DNA of 64,000 nucleotides, taken from contig OU862910.1 in the NCBI GenBank assembly GCA_917880885.1, positions 55,977,285 through 56,041,284 on the forward strand. The letters are read 5' to 3'. Position numbers and translations under genes: made by a program. Origin of the DNA: Limnephilus marmoratus (Eukaryota > Arthropoda > Insecta > Trichoptera > Limnephilidae). The notes beneath the pieces were generated by a model that saw only the letters and a list, made by a program, of their open reading frames with translations, was not told the DNA's origin and did no database searches. Below are positions 24,480 to 36,517 of the stretch, in pieces (within the stretch, counting starts at the first letter, position 1; each line of letters opens with the position of its first letter).

Positions 24480-27090
24480 CAAATCATCCAAGTTTCATCG
24501 CAATCTGATTCTGATATTAAATACACATTAAAAACATTATGTACACGTTAAATGCATTTTCATTTATACAAATTTCATAACGCCAAAGCTTAACATTATA
24601 TAGGTATAGCCTACAACCTTCGCGGGTGTGCGCACAACAAATCACCCAAGTTTCGTCGCAATCGGATGAACGGTATGGCAGCGCATAAAATACGAACAAA
24701 CAAACAAATATTGATTTTTATATATTAGATAATGTTTAGAGTACGTTAACATTTTCGACTTGTTGACATGGTTCTCCTATCATATTTAGATCAGATCTCG
24801 ACTGGGCAATGGGAGCATTAAATGCAGAAAAATCTGGATAAACTCTGATATTTACGGAAATAAGTGTTACATCTTGAAGAAAAATATTGTTATCATTGTT
24901 TTTTTGGTGATAAGTGTCTAATTTCTCAGATGACATTGAGATCGATAAGTTAGTGCGGAAACTGAATGAAAACCACGCAAATTACGTCAACTTCACAAGT
25001 CGTAATCATGTTGCATAACCTAGTAAATAAGTTATTATTCAATAACTTGGTATAATACATTCCTCGCAAGTTCGTAATACATTCCTTGACCGATAAAGGA
25101 AAGAATTTGGTCCAATAAAATATTAGTGATATCTCGAAAGATGGATAATTAAAATGTTAAAATGCTTTTTTTGCAATATTTTATTTACTTAGGAATTACG
25201 ATAGCAGTTTGTCAATGAGTTTTCTTCACAATCTGATATTTTTTATTTTAATATTTATGTATTATAGCATTATTATTATTTTAATTATAGAAACGAGACA
25301 TCATGTATAATAAATAAAATTTAAATAAAAAACAAAAAAAAAAAATTAAAAAATAATTAAAAATTAAAAAGAAAACCGGAGAAATCAATAGATCTGGTTA
25401 GGCATTGCAATATGTTTTGTTTGTTCGAAAATTTAAATAAATATACTTATGTCACAAGGATGGTACTTACTCACTCTTTGGATAGAGATACACCTAGATG
25501 GATTGTTTTTAAAAATAGAATCAAAACAAGAAAATAACTGATATCGTCTGTTTTTTGGAAAATTTTCTTGTCTTTGTGAATTGACAAATCTCATCTCTTG
25601 TGGAAATTTTCAAGTCACAAAAGGATTGCACTGATTGAATTTAACTATTGATTGGATGACATTACGGAAGCCTCCAAGCTACAAAAACTACAAAACAAGG
25701 TTGGTGGATCTGTTATCTTCCCTGGAGTTTTTTCTTTGTGCCACTCTTTGTGATATTTTGTTCGCGCAAGTAGAGTTTTCATAATCATATCTGTGAGTAT
25801 TAGGCTCAGAGGGTTTGAGATTATTTACACATCTCAAACTCATGTTATAATGCAAGATCAGTTTTTTTTGACGACTTTATGTCCGGGTTAAACCTTCCCC
25901 ACAGGAAAAACTAAACCCTTCCACACACTTTTCCACAAATGATCATCTAGTATCTAGTCAATCCACGCTATGCAAGTGCGATACATAGCATGCAGTGAAT
26001 TTTTTTTTTGAGAATTTGGAAATCGGCATAGTTGGGAAAGTTGCTCCATATATTAAGAATGAAAACTGTTTCTTTTTTATATTCACGATACCTGGACATC
26101 GCCAAAGCTTCATATTTTATCATTTTCACGATTTTACCTATGTAAGTATTTATAGCTGAAAAACGTGAAATAAAACACACATAAACTTTGGGTTTTATTT
26201 TACAGATAATGCATTCCTAGATTGGTAGAATGGAACAAATAGTGGAAAGAAAAAATGTACACATATTATTTACCGCATTGAAAAACTTCATAATTGCAAA
26301 AGTTGCTTACTGCATTTTGGTGTCAAAAAGGGGCATAAGGTTTTCGTGACTCTAACCTCGTTTTTATAAAACCATCTCATCTCAAGGGTTCGCAGACATC
26401 AGTTGAGGCTTCTTTTAACATTTTTCACTCATCCCTATGTGCCTTGAGTGGGCAAGGAAAATTCTTTATCATAATCGTCAATTATCGTGTCATCGGTAAT
26501 GGCTTATCAAGTTAATGGACAAATATCGTGAAAGCACTATTGTTTCATGCAAATGTCTAGCACCATACGAATTGGTTTGGTCAACGTTGATCCACGTAGG
26601 CGCGTAAACTGTCGTTAAAGTTAACAAATTTTCTGAGGGTTTTAGGGTAGAAATATTAAGCCGAAGAATCCGCTTCGCTTTAGTGAGCACCTGGAATGTA
26701 CAATTTTACCGGTTATTTTTTTATAAGTTTATAAGTTTTCATTGCGGAATTTGGATTCATCAATCTCATCAACCAGTCAATGGTTTTCCATATTTTCCAT
26801 ATATCTGTACTTAAATCCTGTCCATTTCTCACACTTGCCAAAGAACATTGACTTTAAATTTAACGACGGGAAGTTGTTCACACTTATTTAAGGATTTCCC
26901 AATTATTCCTGTGAAACTTTGTGGTCCAGTCGTGGTTTTATCGATGCAGTTAAAAAGTAGTCGGAAAATGAGCTCGTTAAATATCAACATGTTTCGATAA
27001 TTCCCATCACTTCTAATTTGTCGTTTAGACTTATCAACGGCATTTATGCGTAATAAGTAGGACTAATAATAGATTTCTGGTTTTCTTATG
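24480..27090. other. Intergenic, AT-rich
   Basis: 24590-24725 is a retroelement-like tail (CGCAATCGGATGAACGGTAT, then acaaacaaacaaatatt and tatatattagat). The rest contains no recognised gene. A stretch near 25870-25895 is complementary to the gacataaagtcgg piece that follows the LINE fragment at 31840. Confidence 0.45.
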
Positions 27091-27104
27091 TAAAAGAAAC
27101 AGAC

Positions 27105-28045
27105 ACATACATCTATATTTAGCCTGCGAGAGAATGAGATAGACTAACCGGTGTCTCTGTGTGCGGTGCTTCGTAGACTATCGGCTTCCTGTTTGTGTGG
27201 TGCATTGTAGAATAAATGAAGAATATTTTTTGTACTTTGTAACAATATTATAATAAATTAACCCTACAATTATCCTACTCTCGAAGTTTAGTTTTCTGAT
27301 GTTTTCATTTCTACACTTTTCTTGAAATATACTACTTAAAAATTTTACAAAGGAAAAAGCTTTTTTATTATTTTTAAGGGGTCGTTCATTAATCACGTGA
27401 TGTTTTTTAGCAACTTTTAACCCCCCCCTTGCTGATATGTGGTGTGGTTTTAGATTACCCCCCCCCCTACCCAAAATCATGTGTATTTTTTTGTACAAAG
27501 TATATTGAAATTTTCTGAATATTATCTTTAAATACAGGTACCTATAATCTGATTAAATTTTGAAAGCATCGTGATACAAGTTTCCAGAGCGACATAAAGG
27601 TTGTAGGTTGTTTTTGACTGGCATTTGGTTTAGAAATCGTGCGTTCAACGAAAAATAAATACACGTGATATCTAATTTTATCCCCCCCCCCCCCCTCCTT
27701 GTGATATTTCGTGTTTTTTCCGAACCCCCCCCCCTTTCGAGCCTCACGTGATTAATGGACGACCCCTAAAAAAATTTTCGAAATCGTTGGAAACGCTTGA
27801 TACAAATGTTTTTTTTAGAAAAAAACGGAAAAACCTTTTGATTCACCTTAATTAAAAAAATAAACGTGCAATTCACACGCGGAAGAAGTGAAACCATCAG
27901 AAAGCTAAAGAAGACAAGAGTGGGAGGCTACGAAGCACCGCACAAAGAGGAGATCAATTATATTATCTACAATCTCATTCTCTCGCAGGCTAAATCCTAT
28001 AGATGTATGTGTTTTTCTCTTTTTAGTGTCGCTATTTTTCGTTTC
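27105..28045. mobile_element. Inverted-arm dispersed element with nested MITE
   Basis: Arms at 27105-27205 and 27865-28045 are inverted copies (acatacatctata, gcctgcgagagaatgagat, gtgcggtgcttcgtag). A Harbinger-like MITE (27378-27766) is inserted between them. Confidence 0.65.
27378..27766. mobile_element. PIF/Harbinger-like MITE (389 bp)
   Basis: Inverted ends GGGGTCGTTCATTAATCACG are flanked by TAA at 27375-27377 and 27767-27769. Several C/G runs lie internally, in the same style as the 2372, 9383 and 18220 elements. Confidence 0.83.
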
Positions 28046-28199
28046 ACAAGTTTACTAATCATAACGTTGCTAAAGAAGTTTTCACTTCAAAAGACAAAAG
28101 ACAGCATTGGGGAAAATAGATACTGCAATCAAAACATCAATTACGTGAAATGAAAATTTACTGCCTTTGTACGTGATAATCGGCCATTTGCAAAAATTT

Positions 28200-29250
28200 C
28201 CGTCATTTTGTTATGTTTGCATTCATAATACTATAACAAAACGAAGGGCTAGAAGAGAAATTATTATAACGAAATACGCGTAGATTCAATGGCAATAACG
28301 TCTTTCCCGGCGTGTTCACTTGACAGCTCCCCTCCCACCGCGGCCCCGCTCTCGCCTCTCGCCTCGTCGAGAGGCGAGAGCGACACAAGCACATCTCACC
28401 TATAACTATGTATGTAGTTACAAACCTACCTTGGCTGACACCGACTCCAAAAATAACAACCGTACCTACATATTGATGAGTAGAAAAAGTAAGTTGATTA
28501 TTAAGTTGTAGAAGAATAATGTTCTTATATATTAACACAGTTTTACGACCGCGCACTCTTCGACTTTACGCGAAAACCGAAAAATCTGCCCCTCGCGTTT
28601 CACCAACCTTAAGGTTCACTTTCGCTCAAAGTCACATTCAGCCACCCTCAATACTTTGATTTTGTGAGGTCAATTTTTTTCGACAAAATTAGCGCTTTAT
28701 TCACAGAAAAACTGACGCGAATCAACGGCGAAAACTAGAACCAATAGTAAAATTACACTCAATTCGGCCAGGTTACATTTCCCGCCGACAGGTTCGCGTT
28801 TCCAAAAAAAAGATGTCATTTTGGCCATCAGTTTCAATGCAAATGAAAATGCTAGGAACGCTAGGAACGAGTCAGGTCAGGGATCTCAGACGTCAAATTT
28901 TTAGCCTAACAAAACAGACTTTTCACAGTTTTCGGTAGTGGGTTTTTCGGTACGCGTCATTGCGGCCCCAAAACCGATTCCGGCTTAGATGTTTTTCAAA
29001 AATCTAATACAGTAGAGAATTCCGCAACTTTTAATACAAAAATTACATGCCCATCCCATATAAAAAAGTTCAGGAGATGTTGACAAAACTCGACATTTTC
29101 CGAAAAAAAAATCATCAAAACACGTGCTTACAGATTCCATCGGAAGTTTAAATTTTGCTGGCCAGTTCAAATTAACACGCTATTCATTCGGGGTAGGTAC
29201 CTACTTATTTCGGTAGTATTGCAAATAATGTTGAAAAAAGCAAAGATTGC
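28200..29250. other. CpG-richer intergenic stretch
   Basis: Around 28300-28400 and 28550-28960 the CpG content is clearly higher than its surroundings. It contains a 12-bp perfect GC-rich hairpin (28349-28360 with 28369-28380). No supported reading frame. A promoter-like region or an old transposon are both possible. Confidence 0.3.
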
Positions 29251-30157
29251 TGGAATTGAAGGAAATGCGCAGGTACCTACCCGAATACGTAGAGGTTTTA
29301 ATGCAATACTAAGGTAAGGTTGTTTCGATGATACTGAATAATTCAACTTTTTTTTAAAGTTAATTTTTACGTTCTGTATTGGTTCTATTCAAGTTCTGTT
29401 ATTTTATCATTAAAGGCCAGTTACATTACAAAACTGATATAATTACAGAACTCGAACGGAACTATCTAGAACTGAAAATTTACTAGAAAAATTTGAAGAA
29501 TTGACATTTTTTTCTTAAACAACCCAGCCTTATTATTTTATTTTATTTATTGGTGTGTTGATTATGAATGAAGCATGGTTCTATTGGACATTGTTAAATA
29601 AAAAAATATATATTTTACGCGTGTTCTAGGTAGGTACTTACTTGCAGGGACTTTTTTACTTTAAAAATCAAAACATGATATTGAATAAATTTATTTGTGC
29701 TGAAAAGAAATTTTCTAAAATTTTTTTTTTACTCAACAACATAATGGCGTCGTTTTGGTGAAATATTGCAACAAAGTACCTACTTAGTACTTAGCCGCGC
29801 AAAATGAAATACAATACAACTACAAGAGTGACCTCTCTCTCATCATAAAATTTTGAATTGCTAAACAGTGCAACCGATTGTGATGAAACTTTGGGAATTT
29901 GATGTGCGCATCCCCTCGATTCTTTCTGTATAAAAAAGTGAGCTCTGGCATCATGAAATTATGCATTGCTAAACCGTTCATCCGATTGCGATAAAACTTC
30001 TTTACGCACCCTCGACATAGGGGTAAGCTGGTGAATGCGTTACGAAAGAGAATATAAATATTATACATTTTATGCGAACGGTAATCGATGCGAATCGATG
30101 GTGATCGGGTGAGGCGAACGGTCGGGCCTTTACGCACGCTTGACTTGAGGAGTGATA

Positions 30158-30262
30158 AGGATAGGGATTCCGATGGGGATGGGGACGGGGACGGGGACAG
30201 GGGCGGGGACGGGGATGGGGATGGGGATGGGGATGAGGAGGGAAAGGATAAGAGGGAGATGG
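30158..30262 (+). repeat. GGGGAY hexamer minisatellite
   Basis: Repeated ggggatggggacgggg units; they give an artefactual Asp-Gly repeat frame. Confidence 0.9.
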
Positions 30263-30330
30263 AGATATAAGTTAGTGAAGTTTTTTTTTAATTTTTAGTG
30301 GACTATTTGTCCGTAAATAAATAAATTATA

Positions 30331-31040
30331 TACAGCGGGTACCCGGCATGCGTTGCAAGGCCACTGTAACCTCGGTGTCAACTTAACTGTAATGGTTCCA
30401 TCCCAACTCCCGGGAAACTACATTATAATGCAAGCGCCTGCACTAAATAACATTATATTTAACGAGTACCCGGCATGCGTTGCAAGGTCACTGTAATCTC
30501 GGGGTCAACTTTACTGTAATGGTTCCATCCCAACTCAATGCCTGTGCAAGCACCTGCACTTTGTAACATTATATACAACGGGTACCAGGCATGCGTTGCA
30601 AGACCATTTTAACCTCGGGGTCAACTAAACTGTAATGGTTCCATCCCAGATCCCGGGAAACTACATTGTAATGCAAGCACTGCACTATATAACATTACAT
30701 ACAATGGGTACTCGGCATGCGTTGCAAACTCACTGTAACCTCGGGGTCAACTAAATTGTTATGGTTCCATCCCAAGTCCCGGGAAACTAAATTATAATGC
30801 AAGTGCCTGCACTATATAACATTATAAACAACGAGTACCCGGCATGCGTTGCAAGGCGACTTTAACCTCGGGTCAACTAAAGTGTATTGGTTCCATCCCA
30901 AATCCTAGAAAACTACATTATAATGCAAGCACATGCACTATATAACATTATATACAACGGGTACCCGGAATGCGTTGCAAGGCCACTTTAACCTCGGGTC
31001 AACTAAACTTTATTTGTTCCATCCCAAATCCTTTTAACCA
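30331..31040 (+). repeat. Tandem array, six units of 116-127 bp
   Basis: Units carry gtacccggcatgcgttgcaa at 30339, 30466, 30582, 30708, 30835 and 30961, then AACCTCGGGGTCAACT, GGTTCCATCCCA and CACTATATAACATTATA. The GTACCCGGCATGCGTTGC core is the reverse complement of the Helitron 3' end seen at 54953-54981 and 61271-61298. Confidence 0.88.
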
Positions 31041-31132
31041 AAATTATTAAAAATACTCATAAATGGAAAGCCACGGGTTGCAATTGGATAAATAATTTTT
31101 GGTACAAACGTCTGACTATTTTACATCCTCTT

Positions 31133-31870
31133 TTGGCAAAAAATCTTTCAAAATTTGTCAAACAAACTCAAAATTTTCCAAATTTTCTAATTAAGGGCAT
31201 TACTTATATGTTGCCTAAAAGCGAAAATATTAATAATTCCTCTGAGTATAGATCCGTTACATGTTTACCGACAATACACAAAATTTTAACCTCTTGCTTG
31301 ACAGATTATATATATACTCATGTAGATGATAAAAATATTTTATCTGAACAACAAAAAGTTTCTCGCAAAAAACATATGGGATGTAAAGAACAATTAATTA
31401 TTGATTCTGTAATTCTAAAACAGATTCAAACTCAAAAGCGTAATTTACATACTTTCTATATACTATACTACCAATAGGCTTTCGATAGTGTCCCGCACTT
31501 GTGGCTAATCAAAGTATTAAATATATGTAAAATTAATCCCATTATTATTAGGGTTTCGGAAAATATGATGTCCTTTTGGAATACCGAATTATTTGTCAAT
31601 TTAAAGGGTGAGAAAATAGTAACACCGGGCATTTCAATAAAAAGAGGGATTTTTCAAGGAGACTCATTGAGTCCTCTTTGGTTTTTCTTAGCATTGAATC
31701 CTCTATTAATGTAAATTAAAAGCAAGTTTGGAATAAACATTATGAAAAAATATAGAGAAAATGATTAAGGCAGTTCAAATTTTTTCAAATGATTTTAAAA
31801 TGACTTTTGGCTTAGATAAATGTAGAACTAGAGAAGATTTAACCCGGACATAAAGTCGGAAAATAATAAT
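31133..31870 (+). pseudogene. LINE reverse-transcriptase fragment (R2/R4/Dong-like)
   Basis: The frame reads TYMLPKSENINNSSEYRSVT, CLPTIHKILTS, GCKEQLIIDSV, then a stop, then AFDSVPHLWLIKVLNICKI and RGIFQGDSLSPLWFFLALNP. These are RT motifs 0 to 4. The segment with the catalytic YMDD is deleted; sequence resumes with a TFGLDKCR piece near 31800. Dead copy. Confidence 0.82.
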
Positions 31871-32030
31871 AAGAATTAAAATTTATAATGGAATTTTACA
31901 AATTAAAGTTTGTAACAATAAATAAACGAAGTGGGAATATTAAAATGAAATGACACGATATTTTTAGTCTAGTCTAGACGGCCTAGACCAGACTACCGTG
32001 GGTGGTTTGGTATATTTATGAGACTACCTA

Positions 32031-32187
32031 GCACAGTCGATCGATAAGGATTGACAACAAACGCCGAGTATATTAAGAATACTTAGTGAACACTTTTTGT
32101 GAATTGTCACTTATTCGTTGGCGATCTGCAGTCATGCTAAGGCACGATGAGAAGTTACCGAAATCAATCCTATTCGATCGACTGTGC
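32031..32187. mobile_element. MITE with TA target (157 bp)
   Basis: Inverted ends GCACAGTCGATCGATAAGG and CCTATTCGATCGACTGTGC are flanked by TA at 32029-32030 and 32188-32189. A degraded relative lies near 58812-58990. Confidence 0.75.
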
Positions 32188-32821
32188 TAAGGGGCCGGGG
32201 GATTAAAAATGTTGTTAAAGCCTTTGGGTCAACGTATTGTCAATAAACTATTCTTCATTAGTAATATGTGGAGCCTACCTACTGCCCGTTTAAACGAATT
32301 GATTTCTGCGTAATCACCAAGTAAGTACTACCTACCTGCCTTTAATGACATAAGAAATACCAGCTGTGATTATTCAAGAATAATGTTTACATTATTAAAA
32401 TAATACGACCATCCCATCGTCTTCCGTTCTGTGCTCAGTCCAGCGGGCCATTGTGGATGTTTTGGTCAGTTCATACAAAACATGTCGAATCGTCGGACGC
32501 TCTTACCTGCCGTTTTAGTTCTGCTAAGGTTATTTCAATTTATTTATTATATTTAAAAAATAATAATAATTGCATGTTTACATCGTGGTGAAAACTTTTG
32601 TTTCTTTTTGCCCTGTGTGCTAGGTGGTTCCATGACAAAGTAGAACTTTTTGTATTTTAGTGATTTGTGTGTAAATGCACCACTCAAATTTATGAATTTA
32701 ACCTCAATACAGGCTGCTAGCCTAGTGAGGTTAATATTTTTGTAAAAAAAAATAAGAACACATGTATGGTGAGAAATTATAAATAAATAAATAAATAAAT
32801 AGAACAGTGACAACATGTTTT

Positions 32822-32949
32822 TTTCGTTATTTATTTTTGGGGTGTTATGCTGTGTTGCGCTATCTCCTTCTTTAGTCAACGTTTCGGACAGTGTTACAGT
32901 GTCCATCATCAGGGCACATGGCATAACACCCCAAAAATAAATAACGAAA
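32822..32949 (-). ncRNA. Hairpin with hammerhead-ribozyme-like core
   Basis: Perfect 29-bp arms (32822-32850 and 32921-32949) enclose, on the minus strand, CTGATGA, a 5-bp stem GGACA/TGTCC, and GAAACGTTGAC. This is the order of a type I hammerhead: helix I, CUGAUGA, helix II, GAAA, very short palindromic helix III. One extra U after CUGAUGA departs from the consensus. Such motifs are known from Penelope-like elements and retrozymes. Activity is not shown. Confidence 0.45.
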
Positions 32950-33374
32950 ATACTTTTGGCCGTGAATATCTAAAATCATAAGTGATAACATAGTATTACA
33001 AAAGTGAAGGAAAAAAAACTAACTTAACTAAAAAACTAATTAACCTAACCGAACTTAATCTATTAGGTATTTTATCATTTTTTGTTTCTTATAATAATGA
33101 TTTATTTTTGAAGTGAAAATTTCTTTAGCACCGTTGTGTTTTGAAACTCGATGAAACGAAAAAGCGACACTAAAAAGAGACAAACACATACATCTATAGG
33201 ATTTAACCTGTAAGAGAATGGATAGAATAATCGGTCTCCTCTTGTGTGGTGCTTTGTAGCCTCCCCATTCTTGTCTACTTTAGTTTTCTGAAGGTTTCAC
33301 TTCTTCCGCGTGTGAACTGTACACATATTTTTTTGGTATTATGCCGTGCTGCGCTACCTCCTTCTTTAGCCAAA

Positions 33375-33406
33375 GTTTCGGATAGCATTACAGTGTCCAT
33401 CATCAG
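33375..33406 (-). ncRNA. Hammerhead-like motif, second copy
   Basis: The minus strand reads CTGATGATGGACACTG, then ATCCGAAAC. It is the same family as 32822-32949, with a weaker helix II (mismatch) and no long flanking arms. Confidence 0.35.
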
Positions 33407-33649
33407 GGTAGATGCACAATCGAATAATGTGGTGAATTCAAAATAATTTGTTCCTGACCCTGGGAAGACCCAAAACGCGTAGAGCACGCTTAATTACAGA
33501 GGCAATAAAAATTCACAAAAAATCAAATAATATTGATAGGGACTTCGGGGCTAAGCTCATTAGTTCTTAGTATCCAGCAATTAACGGCTACATCAAAACT
33601 AAACGTAGAAAACAATTTTAAATTATACCGCGTTACCAGCTCAGGATTA

Positions 33650-33800
33650 TAGCTGGTAACATTGTATCGCATCTCGTATATAAGCACACACTTCACCACA
33701 ATCTTCGATTACACATCTGCCCTGATGATGGACACCGTAATGATACGAAACGTTGGCTACAGAAGGAGGTAGCGCAGTACGGCGTAATACCCCAACAATA
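33650..33800 (+). mobile_element. Retroelement terminal repeat with TATA and hammerhead-like motif
   Basis: A TATATAAG box at 33677-33684 is followed 45 bp later by CTGATGATGGACACC and GATACGAAACGTTGG (33722-33755), then GGAGGTAGCGCAGTACGGCG as in the two minus-strand copies. The layout suggests a promoter-bearing terminal repeat. Helix II is decayed here. Confidence 0.4.
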
Positions 33801-34429
33801 AATTATTTTAATACTTGAAAAGATACTTAGGCCTTGAAAATCTTCAAAAATACATGTTCGGTTTCCGTTTTTCAGTTCTCTATTTTATTCGTTTATCTTG
33901 CTAGGAATATCACCTAGAATATAGAAGAACTTTGTTTTTATAAAACTCATATGAACGAAATGTTTCTCGTATTTCAATAACATTTAGTTATTTAGTGTTG
34001 TTTACGTTACGCATGTTTGTGGAAATTAAACTAAATAGACAAAACAAATACATTTTATCTTATATTTAACAGAAATAGTAAATATAATACATATTGTGCT
34101 GGGGCACTAATAAATAGCATCTTCCCTTGTTCATTCCCATTAGTTGGTTGGTGACCAACGAGCCTTTTTCAACGAATCTTTTGTGATAGCTTTCCTTTTC
34201 AATGATATAGACTAACGTAGTGTAGGTACCTAAGCTTCATCCTTTTTAATTTTTTAAATTTATTTATTATAAAGACAAAGTAATACATATGACAGGAAAA
34301 ATAAAAATATTTTTCATAAAAAAGAAAAGTCCCAATAAACTACTTTGTAGTTTGTCAATGGGTTTTTTTTATCAGTATCTATAGCAAAATTTGTACATAA
34401 TGTATTTATAAATTATATTATATTAAGGT

Positions 34430-35030
34430 TTTTTTTTCACAGTCCTCCTCACTAGGGTTTCCTGTTCTGAGGCGGCCTGTAGTTTTTCCACATTTGTATT
34501 TAGTATCCAGTTGTCTTTACATGGTCTTCAGTATGTTTGATAGGTCATTTTCACTTTGTTCTCTCAACCCTATTTTTACTTTTTTTTTTAATTTATTTAT
34601 TTCTGTTATTTTTTTTGTTTGAGTTGGTAGAGCGTTGTATAATTTTGTCGCATTGAATTTCTTATTTCTTTGTCCAAAAGATGTTTTCAAACTGGCTGTA
34701 GCTAGAATATTTTGGTTTATTGCCCTGGTTGTGTATCTATGTTGGACAGTGGAGTATTCTGATATGTTTTTTTAAATTTTAAATAAAATATTTTTTGCAT
34801 AAAGTTTTTGTATGTTGTAGACTTGAATGCTTTCAAACAATTCTTCTGTCGGAGTTCTAACCGGTAATTTCAAAATTGTCTTTAGTACTCCTTTTTGGGC
34901 TATATTGAGCCGGTCCATGTGAGTGATCTGCCTTCAGTTATCCTGTACTCTATTTGTGATTGACATAAAGCGTAGTACACTTTCTTAATGTCGTTTATGT
35001 TGAGGATGTTACTTGATCATTTATTTGGTT
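34430..35030 (-). pseudogene. LINE ORF2 C-terminus (Jockey/CR1-like)
   Basis: The reverse strand reads INDIKKVYYALCQSQIEYR, then, with shifts, NIAQKGVLKTILKLPVRTP, TEELFESIQVYNIQKLYAK and KTSFGQRNKKFNATKLYNAL. This is the usual region after the RT domain. A 3' stem-loop (ctcactagggtttcctgttc) closes it near 34445-34475. Confidence 0.72.
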
Positions 35031-35089
35031 ATTTTGATCTTTTACTTTGAAGATATAAATAAACATATTTTACTTTATTACGCAGTAAG

Positions 35090-35340
35090 AATTTTTTGTG
35101 TTAGAGTCTAATACAAATTATTTCTTTCGGCGAGCCAAACCTTCAACACAATATTTGTTTAACCAATTGTACATTTTTTAATTTCGGCAGGTAACATATT
35201 TAAGCAATTAGGTATCATGTAGTCTAGCGTTCGTTGTCCATATTTGTTTAAATGCTTAGGTATAATTAGTCCTTCACTTAACGTAATACTAAGAGTATTG
35301 TTAGTGTGGTCCAGTTTATTTAAGAATATGGGGCTATCCT
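35090..35340 (-). pseudogene. LINE ORF2 extreme C-terminus
   Basis: One reverse-strand frame reads DHTNNTLSITLSEGLIIP, YGQRTLDYMIPNCLNMLP and AEIKKCTIG, then stops. It matches the R-----F-P---N-LP ending of Jockey/CR1-type LINEs. Same strand as 34430-35030, but a separate copy. Confidence 0.6.
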
Positions 35341-36149
35341 ATGCTGAAAAACAATTTTATGCCTCAGAATTCCTCGGAACGTACGTACAAAGTACGGAAC
35401 ATTATGCCTTTGTTCTTGAGAAATACAGGTTAACTAGCGCAGAACCGTGAAAAATTACGGGAAATTATAATTGTAGGATTGATAATTGCATGCAAGCTAA
35501 ACAACGCAGACCCTTGAAAAATCACGGAATTTGAGTTCACTTGGACGGGTGTTTCAAAAATATTTAACAATTCATCAAATATTTTGAGTTAATTCACGTT
35601 CTGTGTAACTTTTATTCAAGTTCTGTTATTATATCATTATAGACCAGTTGATTTATAAAACTGAAATAATCACAGAACTTGAATGGGACTTTCACAGGAC
35701 GTGAAAATTAACTTCAAATATTTGATGAATTGTTAAAATTTTTTGAAACAACCCATCCTAACTCTAAGAAATTTGAACAAAAGAAGTATTCATATATTTT
35801 ATTTTCAACGTAACATTGTGTCGTTATTAGTATTTTTGTTATAAAATGCGCCTCCACTTATAAGTATGCATTTCCAAGGATACGATGCTGATTGTGCCTT
35901 ATTTTTAATCCGTAGTGGAATTGTGGTATCCCACATACAAAATAATTATAACCTAGTGTAGCAGTGAGCTTTTTAAAATAAAACATATAAGTATATTGAA
36001 GTTATTAAAACTGCCAAATATTAGCCGTTGTCAAAAACTTCATTAAAATTTGAATAACAACATATTTATTGACATTTGTATCATTCAGTTCAAAACTTTG
36101 ATGTAAAAAAAGACAAAAGTTCCGCTAAGGGTTAACGTAATTTTGTTCT

Positions 36150-36270
36150 GTTTTTGTATTTGTTATAAACTGCTTAGTTATAAACTGCCTGCTCTCAACA
36201 CAGGAGTTCCTAGTGAAGCAGGCGTATATAATTACAACACCAATTGTAATAGAATTAATAAATGAATTTA
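36150..36270 (+). repeat. LINE 3' tail with stem-loop
   Basis: gcctgctctcaacacaggag and cctagtgaagcaggc form the stem-loop also found at 43872-43912 and, reversed, near 34445-34475, followed by an A-rich tail. It lies just upstream of GH1 exon 1. Confidence 0.55.
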
Positions 36271-36379
36271 AAAAAATAATGAAAACCATTTTCTGTCATA
36301 TTTATTATAGACGAGTATCATCTACTTTACCGCTTGGCTATCACAGGCACACATAACCGAAAGAAGTATTTTAGTGTTG

Positions 36380-36517
36380 ATGATGTTTTTCTTTGTTTTG
36401 GTTCTAGTTGGATCATCGGCAATGTCGACAGCACGCGAATGAGGACCCTCCCAAAGGAGTTTTACTTCGGAGTTTCCACCGCATCTTATCAGGTCGAGGG
36501 AGCATGGAACGTCAAGG
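36380..36517 (+). CDS. GH1 exon 1, signal peptide out of frame with mature start
   Basis: Two adjacent Met codons (36380, 36383) open a hydrophobic run, MFFFVLVLVGSSA, a good signal peptide, but that frame stops at TGA 36440-36442. The mature frame (MRTLPKEFYFGVSTASYQ) begins at ATG 36439 in another phase, so one base appears to be missing between them. A rival reading is an acceptor at 36406-36407 (tttggttctag) with an upstream first exon, giving exon 36408-36517 in a single frame. Donor GTAAGA is at 36518 and the exon ends one base into a Gly codon. Confidence 0.75.

Noticed and set aside
30088..30270. Asp-Gly repeat protein
   Set aside because: It is a GGGGAY hexamer minisatellite.
30331..31040. 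CRISPR-like regular array
   Set aside because: The whole unit repeats, with no unique spacers; eukaryotic satellite-type array.
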